A stretch of DNA of 64,000 nucleotides from Bemisia tabaci (GCF_918797505.1 NC_092798.1:52386826-52450825); one strand, 5' to 3'; shown: positions 37,001-45,870, counted from the first letter of the stretch. Made by a program: numbers and translations. The notes: generated by a model not told the origin, from the sequence alone.

Positions 37001-39109
37001 AAAATGAAAATGGTCATTTTCCATCTTTTCAATTAGTATTCTCATCGAAATATTACTATCTTAAATTGTTTGCAGGAGCCTCTCAATGGTACTTGAATTG
37101 TTTCAGTCTTTAATCCAGTGCAATTTTGATACACATTACAAAATCTGACGCAAGATAGAAGGAGCGGACTATTACATGTAAATATTATTAGTCTGCATGC
37201 AGGCACAGATTACTTTCCTCTCATGACTAATTTCTTAATAAGACATTGTGAAAGAACATGCTTACCAGCCATTTTCTGGTCGCAGCTTTACGGTTATCGA
37301 AGCTTCTGAAATTTCGGAAGGCCGTAGTTTATATAAGTTGTCAGAATCGAAAAGTGAGCATTTCAAGTGAGGTGTTTCAAAATATATTCGGCCCTTGTAC
37401 TTATTTGCGATTTCATCGCAATTTTATAAACGACAATTTCTCGCACTTTTGCTCTGTTATCGAACAAAAAATCGTGATGATTTGAGATTAAGTTTCGCTT
37501 TAATCGAATTCAATTTTATAGAGATTACGCATTGCGACAATATTGGGGATAATCGCTCCGATGTTTATAATCCTACCAATTAATCGCAAAGAAATACCAA
37601 CCCAATTTCAAAATATCACGATTTTTCCGTCGAAAAATGCTACTCAAGTACGGAGCGGAATCTACTCTTTTTGCAGAGTGTCACGCGCTTTTATGGTACT
37701 AATTTCACTTCGCATCTTCACTGCTATGCTAAGGAAGAACGCCGTATGAACATTCGAGAGTTGCCAAATTTCCCCGGATAAAACATGTATTTTTGACGAA
37801 ATTTGTCTATATTTTTCCTTAAATTTTCAGATATTTTAAAATAAATCGCGAACAAAATAGTCTGAAAAATCAGAAGAAAAATATTAAAAATTTCCCCAAT
37901 GAATTCGTATTTTATCAGAGGAAATTTGGCAACGCCTGGAGGTTAATACGGCGTTCTTCCTTAGCATGCAGTATATCACTCGGGGTTTTTGGGTGCCGTT
38001 TAGACTTAGGCACCGAATTTTACTCCTCGATTTTTAACAGCGTATAGTGCACGGAAAAACAAGGTGTTTGTCACTCACCCAATTCTTCAGGCGGTGTTAG
38101 AGGAACTTGGCCCATGAGCCCATCTTTCTGGCCGAACCCGACCGATGGCATCGAAGAACCCGACTGAAATCTCGCACGGTCTGAAATCAAGAGGCACATT
38201 TAATTTCGTGCCAAGTAATCATGAGGGGTTTTATTTACCAAAGCATAATTTACCCTATTTTCTACACAATGAGTTCAAAGCACTTTTTACAGGGATTTTC
38301 GATTTTTTTTTCACGAAGGATTTATCGTCACCTTCCGGCCAAAATATCACAAGCGCCATGCGACGTTTAAAAATTTCCGCCGCCATTTTATTTTTTTACA
38401 GAGAAATTGTTGGTTGAATCTGTTTGAAAATTGCTCTGAATTTAATCGGCAGCACAAAGAAAATTCAGTAAAATTTGCGGACAGCTTCGTTGAACAATTT
38501 CTCTTAAAAAAAAAAATAAAACGGCGGCGGACATCTTTAAACTTCGCACGGCGCTTGTGGTATATGGCCGGAAGGTGACAATATGTGGTAGCAACGACGA
38601 GTAAAACTTTTAAAAACTCGTTTTGAAAACAAGCAAGTCCTGAAAAAGCTATGAAAATTGCGAGGAGGAACGCTCTTTTAAGGTACATTTTTTAGGATAT
38701 TTATGAGAAGTAAAACTTAAGGAATTATATTACGGATAATGTCTGTGAAGTTTTGTAGAACCAATTTTCAACATTTAAAATGTTTAAATGAAGTGTAAAA
38801 CAGCTCTTACAAACTATACGGTACCCCTTTGGAATCCGTTTACGCGCATTTTACTAGACTTAAATTTTAATTAAAAAATTACCAATAAGAGATTCTCTCC
38901 TTGTGAACTTTAACAGTTTTAACAATTTTGAAGAAAGTGCTCTTCAACAGCAGTGGTTAACAGGGAAAATTAAATAGCGCATGTTCGTGTAAATACTCAA
39001 AGATGCAGTTAGGGAAGCTACCTGTGCTGTCGTGTCCATGCGGCGAGCTAAATTCAACGGACAGACACCACGAAAGGAGGAGAACTGTCAGACGTCCGAA
39101 AAATGTCAT
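25820..39109 (-). CDS. Alkaline phosphatase, GPI-anchored, complete (8 exons)
   Basis: This enzyme hydrolyses phosphate monoesters at the cell surface using two Zn and one Mg. Coding exons, in order: 39109-39022, 38180-38079, 35979-35759, 33708-33549, 32574-32381, 30891-30708, 28638-28180, 26082-25820. They sum to 1,671 nt (556 aa plus stop), and every junction agrees in phase. The start is the ATG opening [20 protein letters not shown], a clear signal peptide. An ATG further upstream in frame (39187) is less likely. Catalytic features seen: FMGDGMS (metal Asp), [12 protein letters not shown] (nucleophile Ser), [31 protein letters not shown] (Glu, Asp, His), VTSDHSHSF (Asp-His) and WETHGGDD (His). 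The C-terminus is Ser/Thr-rich then hydrophobic, fitting GPI attachment. All ligands are intact, so it is probably functional. Confidence 0.96.
26385..26670 (+). repeat. Interspersed repeat rich in CGATAAAATC (direct copy)
   Basis: Same family as 24880-25150 in the opposite orientation, so the pair flanks the last alkaline phosphatase exon as an inverted repeat. A more diverged third copy is at 37400-37660. Confidence 0.8.
26851..27103. mobile_element. MITE, AGAAAGGAAC family
   Basis: TIRs of about 40 bp: left TGCAGAAAGGAACTAAGCCG, right (reversed) TAGTAGAAAGGAACTAAGCC. The 253-bp element is non-coding and lies in intron 7 of the phosphatase gene. A poly-C run at 27121-27138 follows it. Confidence 0.8.
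27585..28100. mobile_element. MITE/foldback with CTAGTAGCAATGGCTCTT ends
   Basis: The left end CTAGTAGCAATGGCTCTTAA pairs with the right end, reversed, CTCGTAGCAGTGGCTCTTGA. Arms of about 140 bp are AT-rich (GTAAATTTTAAGAG, AAACCCTTTTGGGG). It lies in intron 7 of the phosphatase gene and ends about 80 bp from exon 7. Confidence 0.8.
28180..28638 (-). CDS. Alkaline phosphatase exon 7
   Basis: 459 nt, encoding [19 protein letters not shown] through [11 protein letters not shown]. It holds the Glu/Asp/His metal set ([15 protein letters not shown]) and the [13 protein letters not shown] motif. It is far more GC-rich than any other exon in the window, with mostly G or C at third positions, so long antisense frames appear opposite it. 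The donor is GTGAGT. Confidence 0.96.
28672..28887. mobile_element. hAT-type MITE with perfect 8-bp target duplication
   Basis: The ends are CAGTGGCGTAGACAG and, reversed, CAGTGGCGTAGCTAGG. Both flanks are CATTTTGC (28664-28671 and 28888-28895). It is 216 bp with G-runs and C-runs inside each end. It sits in intron 6 of the phosphatase gene, 34 bp from exon 7. Confidence 0.93.
29061..29272 (+). mobile_element. MITE, GGAACCAGCGC family, truncated
   Basis: This matches the reverse complement of 57437-57699 block by block (AAAAGGAACCAGCGCTATTA, TTTCAAAATCGTGCAA, TTGATAATTATGA), then stops after GCAACATTT without its last terminal repeat. Confidence 0.8.
29521..29782. mobile_element. MITE, ACGCCGTATGA family
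   Basis: TIRs: left TTAAGGAAAAACGCCGTATG, right (reversed) CTACGGAAAAACGCCGTATG, continuing to TGCCAAAT. The same family is at 37719-37973 and, more distantly, 30127-30373. Confidence 0.82.
29962..30126. mobile_element. Short MITE, AGCCCGTG ends
   Basis: The left part AACTCATCAAATGCAAGATG is repeated inverted on the right. The outer ends are TAAGCCCGTG and, reversed, TAGCCCGTGC. It is 165 bp and abuts the next element exactly. Confidence 0.8.
30127..30373. mobile_element. Tc1/mariner-type MITE with TA duplication
   Basis: TIRs: TACTGCCGTGCTAAGCAAGA on the left, TACTGCCGTGCAATGCAAAA (reversed) on the right. TA lies on both sides (30125-30126, 30374-30375). The 247-bp element is non-coding. 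Confidence 0.85.
30708..30891 (-). CDS. Alkaline phosphatase exon 6
   Basis: 184 nt after TTGCGTCTTAG. It reads [33 protein letters not shown] and [18 protein letters not shown] is the family's conserved loop. Confidence 0.94.
30955..31282. mobile_element. MITE with an internal poly-A
   Basis: Ends: CAGTAGAAAAACAAGGGGGA and, reversed, CAGAAGAAAAACAAGAGGGG. The arms then share CGGGAAAC, AGGCTAA and ACCGAGACGTT. A run of about 36 A lies at 31002-31037. It lies in intron 5 of the phosphatase gene. Confidence 0.78.
31501..31656. mobile_element. Short MITE, GGACTGCATTTTGCAA ends
   Basis: Left TTGGACTGCATTTTGCAATT pairs with the reversed right end ATGGACTACATTTTGCAATT, followed by AACCATAAATTCT and AACTATAAATTCT. 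It is about 155 bp. The end resembles the element at 45359-45632. Confidence 0.78.
32090..32310. repeat. Degenerate tandem repeat of CGATCGA-containing units
   Basis: About ten imperfect units of roughly 20-22 bp built on GTCGATCGATTCACGGGTTT. Variants include TCGATCAAACCATGGAG and TCGATCGAGTCAC. The tract is CpG-rich in an AT-rich setting and self-complementary at each CGATCG. It lies in intron 5 of the phosphatase gene, next to exon 5. Confidence 0.75.
32381..32574 (-). CDS. Alkaline phosphatase exon 5
   Basis: 194 nt, [20 protein letters not shown] then [35 protein letters not shown]. It carries the His and Ser of the metal site (HAS in RITHASPS). The donor is GTAAGA. Confidence 0.95.
32655..32778. 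repeat. Small inverted repeat
   Basis: GCTCCTCTGACGTAAAGGCG (from 32660) and the reversed right end GCTCCTCTGACTAGAGGGCG, continuing as GTATC...GAGCC, with about 30 bp between the arms. Likely a tiny MITE in intron 4 of the phosphatase gene. Confidence 0.65.
33549..33708 (-). CDS. Alkaline phosphatase exon 4
   Basis: 160 nt, [20 protein letters not shown] then [23 protein letters not shown] holds the nucleophile serine that becomes phosphorylated. The donor is GTAAGA. Confidence 0.95.
33811..33990. mobile_element. MITE, CCTAAATTACGTAAC ends
   Basis: Left ATTCCTAAATTACGTAACGC pairs with the reversed right end GTTCCTAAATTACGTAACAC. About 180 bp with an internal purine-rich tract, in intron 3 of the phosphatase gene. 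Confidence 0.8.
34094..34345. mobile_element. MITE of the GACGTCGCAAACCGAGA family
   Basis: The right end carries GACAGGAAATCTACAACGTC and GCAAACCGAGATCCGTGG. The left end has the diverged counterpart GACTACTTGTCTCGTTTGTG. Relatives are at 45923-46194, 55710-56210 and within the 430-bp repeats at 46443 and 48208. Confidence 0.7.
34858..34984. mobile_element. Short MITE, CAGCGGGCCGATTATTGAAA ends
   Basis: CAGCGGGCCGATTATTGAAA on the left recurs exactly inverted on the right. It is 127 bp. It is inserted beside a copy of the ATGTCCGTGTTGC repeat (GTGTCCGTGTCTGCAAAATT follows). Confidence 0.85.
35170..35245 (+). repeat. Interspersed core ACAACTATTCGTACTCGGTG
   Basis: A motif of about 65 bp: ACAACTATTCGTACTCGGTG, GATGTCCGTGTTGC, AAAATTGAAGGCGCGA. 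Other copies are near 36638, 43735 and (diverged) 43310. Inverted copies lie near 46690 and 48460, and a partial one at 34985. Confidence 0.75.
35759..35979 (-). CDS. Alkaline phosphatase exon 3
   Basis: 221 nt, [19 protein letters not shown] then [27 protein letters not shown] and [17 protein letters not shown] provides the first metal-binding Asp. The donor is GTAAGC. Confidence 0.96.
36046..36193. mobile_element. MITE with CCATTTAAACCTATG arms
   Basis: Left GGCAACACCGGGTTTTTTCC, ATTTAAACCTATG; reversed right GGTAACACCGGATTTCCTCC, ATTTAAACCTATGG. 148 bp, in intron 2 of the phosphatase gene. Confidence 0.78.
37400..37660 (+). repeat. Diverged copy of the CGATAAAATC repeat
   Basis: GGGGATAATCGCTCCGATGT and TTTTTCCGTCGAAAAATGCT correspond to the end of the repeat at 26385-26670. 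Upstream blocks are weaker. In intron 2 of the phosphatase gene. Confidence 0.65.
37719..37973. mobile_element. MITE, ACGCCGTATGA family
   Basis: CTAAGGAAGAACGCCGTATG on the left, with CTAAGGAAGAACGCCGTATT in the reversed right end. Both continue to TTGCCAAATTTCC. Same family as 29521-29782. Confidence 0.85.
38079..38180 (-). CDS. Alkaline phosphatase exon 2
   Basis: 102 nt, [20 protein letters not shown] then [14 protein letters not shown]. Two candidate acceptors exist (TTGATTTCAG and GAGATTTCAG, 15 bp apart). Only the first also fits the phase of exon 1. It is a propeptide-like region with little family conservation. Confidence 0.8.
38321..38582. mobile_element. MITE, GTCACCTTCCGGCCA ends
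   Basis: Arms of about 95 bp: CGTCACCTTCCGGCC, CACAAGCGCC, CCGCCGCC, TTTTATTTTTTT and AGAGAAATTGTT all occur in both arms. 262 bp, in intron 1 of the phosphatase gene. Confidence 0.83.
39022..39109 (-). CDS. Alkaline phosphatase exon 1 (signal peptide)
   Basis: [20 protein letters not shown] then [10 protein letters not shown] short basic start and a Leu-rich core form a secretion signal. The donor is GTAGCT, weaker than the others but in the right phase. Confidence 0.85.
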
Positions 39110-39290
39110 GATGAAATCGGTTGCGGGTTCGGTCGGAAGACAGAACAGGCACACACAAACGTATACGTTCGGCGAACGCTCAAGCACTACAACTAATTAA
39201 TGGGAAACTGGGATGGATCTAGAGAACGCTTCCCAGATTGGGATCAAGAGGAGTCACTTGAGAATGAGATAACTGTTGCTTTGATTCATA

Positions 39291-39342
39291 AAGCCGAAAG
39301 TTGAGCCATAACCGAAAGTTGAGCCATAACCGAAAGTCGATT
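39291..39342. repeat. Short tandem repeat, 18-bp unit
   Basis: Two and a half copies of CCGAAAGTTGAGCCATAA, about 180 bp upstream of the phosphatase start codon, in the expected promoter or 5' UTR region. Confidence 0.8.
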
Positions 39343-39533
39343 AGTTTACTTTCGCCCAACTTTCATCTGCGGCTCTTTTTCCTTTTCCAGGAATTCCTGC
39401 ATGTCTAATCTTAAACGCTAAACACCGTGGAATTTTTTAATTTGGGAGACATGGTTTCAAGTCGTAGAGTGATCATGTTTTACCCATGTAAAATCGATTA
39501 GGCACATTGTATGCAGATTGAGCAAAGTGGCAC

Positions 39534-39697
39534 CATTGGCGTGGCGTGAATCACGATAAATCGATTGTTATGCCATTTAAACCTATAGAAAAGGATCGAT
39601 AAACAGGGTGTTCGCAACGAACACCTTAATAATATATTCTTTATCATAGCTTCAAATGGGGAAATATCGATATATATCGAAGCACGCCGCGCCACCG
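39534..39697. mobile_element. hAT-type MITE, same family as 25585-25750
   Basis: Ends CATTGGCGTGGCG and, reversed, CGGTGGCGCGGCG. The flanks AGTGGCAC and AGTGACAC differ at one base. The core CCATTTAAACCTATAGAAAA GGATCGATAAAC matches 25585-25750. Confidence 0.85.
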
Positions 39698-40440
39698 AGT
39701 GACACGAGTATCTTGTTGATTCAAGTGCGAGGATCAAGACTTGAAAAGAGAAAGATTTAGAGAAAGAAAACAAAGTATTGAGCTTTTACCCGATTCGGTG
39801 GCAATGAAACTATGTGAAGCTCAGCCATGTTTGACAATAAAACAGTGTTAATCAGTATTATATGTTTATTTAAAAATTGCTTGTATATGTTTACAATAGG
39901 TTACTTTGTTTCCTTTCAATTATGAGTAGCTAAAAAAAAATCCTGGAACCAGGAATTGACTTGATAAGGATTCAGCCCAGATGCTTTCAAAGATCCAGAT
40001 ATTACGTAAAGAATCGCTCCTTAGGTATGTCAAATTACCAAGACTTAGAAACTTTTCAAAATTGATTAAGTAAATTAATAATTTACATTCAAAAACTACT
40101 AATACTATTATATTACGTATTATTCCCATAACTTTAGTTAAGGTTTTTAACACGAATCATTTACATAGCGTTATGTAATGAAAGTATTTTTGAAACTATC
40201 CTGGCTCAATTCTTATCAAGCCAATGAAAAACATTTATGCAAAAATATAATGAATACTGGTAATTCTTGTTTTAATGGTTTTACTGATAATCAAGGGGTC
40301 CTAAGCCTATCGATTAAAGTGTGCTGCGGCGGCGCCTGAAAATCACCGAAAACTTTTAGTATGGGCTCGCGCAACTATTTTACCACCGAGAGTATAAAAT
40401 TGCATATCCAACGAAATGAAGGGACTTAAGGGTATAATAT

Positions 40441-40789
40441 TTCGCGCCGTTCAAAATCTCGCTGAAATCCCTAGGAGAGATCGAGTTCGTAAAGATTGGG
40501 TGCGTCGATCATGCAAGTCGAAAATGACATCAAGTTCGACGTCATTGCCAAACAGCTTGACTGGCACGAGTATGTTAACAGGATGACGGAAGAGAGGCTG
40601 CCGAAGAAGATACTTGATTGGGTTCCTCCTGGGAGGAGACGAAGAGGACGCCCAGTGAGAGGGTGGCGACAGGGGGTTTTATATAAAAGGAGGGTGTGCC
40701 AACTCCCTGACGGGTTGTGGGAGGACCGGGTACTGTGGCGGTTAGGAGTCGCAAAGCGCCAGAGAGCGCTACGGAAGCGACTCCCATGA
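40441..40789 (+). pseudogene. 3' tail of a non-LTR retrotransposon Pol
   Basis: This reads DWHEYVNRMTEERLPKKILD, WVPPGRRRRGRPVRGW and LWEDRVLWRLGVAKRQRALR, the conserved C-terminal tail that follows reverse transcriptase in many insect LINE (RTE/CR1-like) proteins. The catalytic domains are absent, so this is a 5'-truncated insertion. An upstream frame break is likely near 40500, where RDRVRKDWVRRSCK lies in another frame. Confidence 0.8.
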
Positions 40790-40929
40790 ATGTAAATGGT
40801 TTCAGATGTTGGGGCACCTCTTGAAAAGAATCGTATGCCATTACTAATACTACTACCACTCTGCTTACATGCGCTATACTGCAAAATTATCTAATTTACG
40901 TTCCAAAGCCCTAATCTGGCACTTGAAGT

Positions 40930-41094
40930 CAGTGGCGAGGGGTGAATGATCCATTTTCGATATTTTCTCATTCGAGGCTATGGTAAAGAATCAGTTATTC
41001 AGGTGTTCGGGGAACACCCTGTCTATCGATCTTTTTCCATAGGTTTAAATGACAGATCATCAATCGATATCTCGCAAAGCACACCTCGCCACTG
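40930..41094. mobile_element. hAT-type MITE, same family as 25585-25750
   Basis: Ends CAGTGGCGAGG and, reversed, CAGTGGCGAGGTG. It carries the shared core in the opposite orientation (CCATAGGTTTAAATG). The 8-bp flanks CTTGAAGT and CTCGAGGC match at five positions, so the duplication is eroded. Confidence 0.78.
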
Positions 41095-41408
41095 CTCGAG
41101 GCATAGATTTTCACGCGGATGGCGGAGCTCGTCAATCTTAGGCGACTGGTTCGTTGGGCATTGAGTCCGAATCCAAAGCGTAAATTAAAACCCTTGAACC
41201 TGGATCCACTCGAGAGGGATTATGCATCGAGTGTTTAAAATAGGAAGGCGACAGACTTTGAAACTTTGACACATCGGGAGACCTGCATCGTACGATGTTA
41301 CATTTTTCCTCGTCCAATGATCGCTTAATAGAAGTGGGAGCTTAGACCTGTGATGTCAGGAGTCTCCAAGCACTTCACTTATTAAACGTGAGGCATGTCG
41401 ATTGCAAC

Positions 41409-41541
41409 ACAATTGTACGTATTTCTGCCAAGCGGAACTATGTGCATTATGACGTGATCCATGTCACGCATATATTCTTATGGGTCTCATGGCTCATGGC
41501 TTAATGCACATAGTTCCGTTCGATAGAAATACGTCCAATTG
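41409..41541. mobile_element. Short MITE, CAATTGGACGTATTTCT ends
   Basis: CAATTGTACGTATTTCTGCC and the reversed right end CAATTGGACGTATTTCTATC, both continuing CGGAACTATGTGCATTA. 133 bp. Related ends appear at 45195. Confidence 0.82.
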
Positions 41542-42289
41542 ATATCCCCGAGAGAAGCTTTCAGACGTTTACTTTGTTCTTCCATAGAGCAGTGATTTTG
41601 GAATCTGCGATCAGAAGTGCTGGGACGTTGAAAGTGGGTGCTGCATGGGAAAAAGCTCACTCAATATGTAGATAGCGTTGAGCGCACCGATTATCATTGG
41701 GCGTTTTTAATAAGAACCTATCCGTTGACGGAAGAATTCAGGTTTTTGGTCATTGGAGGCAAGGTTTGATGGAGTTCTATGTAAAAAAAAAAACTCTTCA
41801 AAACAAAAGATTGAAATTTAAATACCCTTGACGGTGGCATTGAGTAGATAGAACGTTCTTCCTTCGCAGGCTCGGACTGGCCGTATGGCCAATCTGCCAT
41901 TGGCAGATACGCCCCCTTGGCGCGCCCCTCTGACAGATAGCAGAATAAGAAGAGAAAAAAAATTACGACCGAGAATATATGCGGAAAATTTCTTAGATGA
42001 CCGGAAGAAAAGAGAGTTAGGAGTGAAGAGAGGTGCTTTTACGCATGGTAGTGGTGAACAGAGCGGTTCAAGAACTACTTTCTGAAGCGTGAACACTATT
42101 CTGTGAAATTTGCCCCCATTTGTTGACATACAGGAGCTTTATCATCCCCCTCCTTCATTTGCTAAGTGTAACTCCCTTTCAAGCAATGGTCGGTTCGATT
42201 CTCAGACCATACGCGCCCTTTATAGACCTTTTGAGAGACTTTTAAACATATTTCTTCCTTTTCAAAAGGACTATTGATTTGGACACACC

Positions 42290-43231
42290 ATCCCTGGTAA
42301 AAATTGGCAGTAGAATCTGTGTTCCAAAATACCATAGACCTACAGCCGGCTGTAAGATTTCTAATAGCTTCTATAGCCGGCATCACAATTTCTTATAGCC
42401 TTTTATAGCCGATGGCGATTAAGCAACAGCCTGGCGATAAAGTGTATGCTAAACGTTAACGTTGCTAATTACGGATGCTAGGACTTAGTGAGTTTTTGGA
42501 CTACCGCTCTCTTTTTGGGCCGCAGTATCTTGATTTAATTTGCGAGGAAAGCTCCGTACTTTTGAAGGATGCCTGCCATTCCTAGTATGTTGGAGTGCCT
42601 TCAATTTCGTATGATACTGTGCACTACCTCTGGTGTGAAATAGTTGCTTCAAGCGCCGCGGTACGCTGCGGCGCGGCGCGGCGAGCGGGCAGCCAGCGCG
42701 AAACGCGCATTGGCGCCTACAAACCTAACAGGGATACTTCACGCATTGCGCAATGCGTGAAGTATCCCTGTTAGGTTTGTAGCTGGCGCCAGTGCGCCGC
42801 CGCTCCGCTTTGTGTTAGGCTCTAATAATTAATCTCGCGGAGTCAGCGTTTTTCAACTCATGACTTTGAAATGTTTGCACACTCTGTATGGATTATTCTC
42901 ATTTTAATTGATGAAAAAAAATATGTAGTAAAGGAAACTATAATGTGCGTTTTGTAAATATTAAGGCGATTCCGTACAAAATTAAGGATTTACAAAGCAG
43001 AAGAATTTCTACTCAATTTCTTTTAGCCTTTTATAGCCGATGGCGAAAAAGCAACAGCCAGGCGATAAAGTGTAAAGTCCGGTGATACGAACTAGGTATA
43101 GCCCGGCTGTATAATTTTTTCCACTATCTACTGCAGTCAGCTATATTATTTTCTATCGCCCTCTTCAGTCGGCTATAAGAACTCCTATGGTATTTTGAAA
43201 CGCAGCTCCTATCGCCAACTTTTACCAGGGA
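42290..43231. mobile_element. MITE interrupted by a second element
   Basis: Ends ATCCCTGGTAAAAATTGGCA and, reversed, ATCCCTGGTAAAAGTTGGCG, then CAAAATACCATAG in both arms. The middle is split by the 515-bp element at 42473-42987. A direct repeat of about 55 bp (ATAGCCTTTTATAGCCGATG, GCGATAAAGTGTA) lies on each side of the insertion. Confidence 0.78.
42473..42987. repeat. About 515-bp repeat with a 66-bp perfect palindrome
   Basis: Second copy at 49549-50062, about 85-90 percent alike by eye (GGACTTAGTGAGTTTTTGGA, GCGAGGAAAGCTCCGT, CGTATGATACTGTGCA). The palindrome is 42717-42782, centred on CATTGCGCAATG and embedded in GC-rich sequence. Short matching tips (ACGGA and TCCGT). No coding frame. 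Confidence 0.82.
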
Positions 43232-43352
43232 TAGCATATCTCAGGCAAACTTTACCTTAATTTATCTCGAAATTCAGAAATAAGAGACATCTAAAGTGTA
43301 AACGCGATACAACTATTCACGTAAGATGGATGTTCGCATTGCATACAGGGAA

Positions 43353-43570
43353 ATAATTAAATTGCTGATTTCAATTAAATTGCTAAAAAAAAAAGTGGCT
43401 GCAATATTTCAACGTAGATTTCACAACACAAAAATGCTCCTTCAACCACCCCCGCCGTTAAATTAGCTTACAATAGTAGTTAAAGTAGCATTTTTGTGTT
43501 TTGAAATCTACGTTGAAATATTGCAGTCATTTTTTTAGCAGTTGAATTGTTAAATCAGAAATTTAATTTT
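43353..43570. mobile_element. MITE with about 90-bp arms
   Basis: TGCAATATTTCAACGTAGAT and ACACAAAAATGCT occur in both arms in opposite orientation. The outer AT-rich tips pair loosely. It appears to split a copy of the GTCCGTGTTGC repeat (flanks near 43320 and 43590). Confidence 0.82.
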
Positions 43571-43579
43571 TTCAGTGAT

Positions 43580-43920
43580 GAAAAATGTAAGACGTGATGG
43601 CGTGAGTCGTGAACTCGCAATGCTCTGCTCTATGCTACTAGTTTGAAGCATCATTACGAATAAGACAAACGGAAACAAACACAATATGGAAAAAGAGGGA
43701 GGGAAAGGATGCGCGTTTACGACGGCGCAGAGATACAACTATTCGTACTTGATGGACGTCCGTGCTGCATCTGAAAAATTGAAGGCGCGATGACGCGAAG
43801 CGCGAGCTCTCAATGCTCTGCTATACGCTGCCAACGAGCTGTCGCTCGGATTCGGGAGGAAAGTTAAAAAGAGGCCCGAATACGTCTTTCCTGTCCTCGG
43901 CTGTGTTGATAATCGTTCTT
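43580..43920 (+). repeat. Copy of the whitefly-style ACAACTATTCG repeat
   Basis: ACAACTATTCGTACTTGATG, GACGTCCGTGCTGC, AAAATTGAAGGCGCGATGAC, then CTCAATGCTCTGCT and a GGATTCGGGAGGAAAGTTAA end also seen at 35020. The unit order is close to 35170-35310. The name is descriptive; the family is not identified. Confidence 0.6.
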
Positions 43921-44378
43921 TCTTCTTTTTTCAGGTTCTTGTCTGATTCGTTTTTCGGCTGGATTTGCAGACCCACGTCTTAAACTCGTGTAAACCGTAG
44001 CACTGACTCGGTTCTTTTGGAAATAATGGTGATTGGATGCGTCTAGTGGTTTTAATATTTTAGGTTTTCTTTAATTTCAGATGTCTGTCGGTCACATCAA
44101 TATGTTTAATTTTGCTATTTTTACTCTGTACGATTAATAAACTTTGAACCTGAAAATAGTGTAAACGTGTGCTTTGTCAAAGTTTCCTGAACCCATCTCC
44201 ACATAGGGGATGCCCTGCCAGGAAATATCACATTACGCCCCTTTAACTAGCCAAGGGTCTATGCCCCTCAGATCCGAGCCAGCCCGACCCTGTTCCCTCG
44301 AAATTGTTTCGATCGCGGCCATAATGCTAAACTTGCTTCTAGCGTGATATGCATATTTAGCAAATGAGTTACTTACCC

Positions 44379-44458
44379 AACTCCATTACCTCATATGTGT
44401 CTTTTTTCCACTTATGTATACATAAGTGGAAAAAAGACACATATGAAGTAATGGAGTT
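44379..44458. repeat. 80-bp near-perfect palindrome without spacer
   Basis: AACTCCATTACCTCATATGT, GTCTTTTTTCCACTTATG, then the mirror half, centred at 44418/44419 (TATGTATACATA). Only one base pair differs between halves. Confidence 0.9.
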
Positions 44459-45194
44459 TAATGAAGTTTTTGAGCTGTTTTTTCTAAATGCTCCGCGCAT
44501 CCGGTTTCTCGATCCCCAAAGAGCAAAAAGTGATGAAAAATTGTAATAAGTTTGCGATAGTACAATTTAATCAAATTGTAATATTTTCACATAATTTGGT
44601 AAATGCGTGCCGATTTTGAACGATCAATGAAATGAATGCAACAGGCAAGAAAGGAGGGAAATTTGCAATTCAAAAAAGGGCCTGTCAAAGAAAAAGCTGG
44701 GGGGGGGGGGAGGCCTGCCCCACAGCTGTCGACATTTTCAAATTGATTGTATGGTGCCAGGCTTCACATTTGCAGTTTATTAATTGTAAAAATTCATATA
44801 TTATTCTGTAGATTCTTTCAGAACTCTCCGACTTCCCAAGTCAATTAAAACAAGTAACAAAACAAATGAGCAAACAATACAGTTCCCACGAAACAGCGTA
44901 GAACACCGTGCGTGGACATCAAAATGCCTTCAAATAAGTGTGTATGCAACTCAGAGTTACTTCAAAGTTTAATAAGTTGCTGATATCCTCTACATGAAGG
45001 CGTTTTCGACGCGGCCCGTCATCAAACGAGCCAGCAAGAGTGTAGTGCAGCTTTCGTTAGAGCTGGAGCCGCTTTCGCTTATGTACTTCACAAATTTTTA
45101 TCTTATCTTTTTTTAAACTGACTGCCTCGCAGTCTAACCCTTTGAAAGGCTTCGCGTCTCATGGGCGTTATGCGTTACACGTTACTCCTATGAT

Positions 45195-45870
45195 TTTACA
45201 TGGACGTATTTCTGCCAAACGGAGTTAGAGGCGTGTGGGAAATATGGGGTGTGCTCGTGGTGAGCTGCATAAAGAACAATGTAAAAGTGGTCGTGATTCC
45301 TCTTAGGGAAATGGAAAAGCGGGATTTTACATTACCTAAAGCAAACGGAACTAAGCGTCAATTGGATTTCATTTTGCAAAAAAGAACCAAGAGCATTCCA
45401 ATGTTATGTTAAGATTGTGTACCTATCTTATATTCATTCAATGAAATTACTGAAATCATGCAAAAAATTAAATTTACAAATTTAATTTTCGCCTTTAAGT
45501 TATAGTTGATTGGGAGTAAAGATAAAATTAGTTTAGATAGTCTGTGTATATTTGCAAGGCAAACAAAGTTGCACAATCTTAGCAACATTGGAATGCTCTT
45601 GGTTCCTTGTTGCAAAATACAATGCAATTATTGTATGCTGACTCATGACTCATGAGCCGTGGGCAAGTTAGTGACAAGAGCGAGACCTCGTGAGTTAAAG
45701 ACTGGAATCACTGATCGGATCATCGTTTCCGTCGCCGCCGCTGACGTCACTGGAGCTTTATAGGGTCGTTCATTCTTACGGCTCGGAGAACTAACGAGCA
45801 TACCCCGTCTTTCCCACCTGTATCTGGTAGCGTTTGGGAGAAATTCGCTCATATTATAGATTAACATGAT
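45195..45870. mobile_element. Inverted-repeat element carrying a nested MITE
   Basis: ATTTCTGCCAAACGG, GTGGGAAATATGGGGTGTGC on the left pairs loosely with the reversed right end ATTTCTCCCAAACGC, GTGGGAAAGACGGGGTATGC. The element at 45359-45632 lies inside it. Edges are approximate. Confidence 0.55.
45359..45632. mobile_element. MITE, GAACCAAGAGCATTCCAATG ends
   Basis: Left ATTTTGCAAAAAAGAACCAA, GAGCATTCCAATGTTA; reversed right ATTTTGCAACAAGGAACCAA, GAGCATTCCAATGTTG. About 48-bp arms. Confidence 0.87.
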
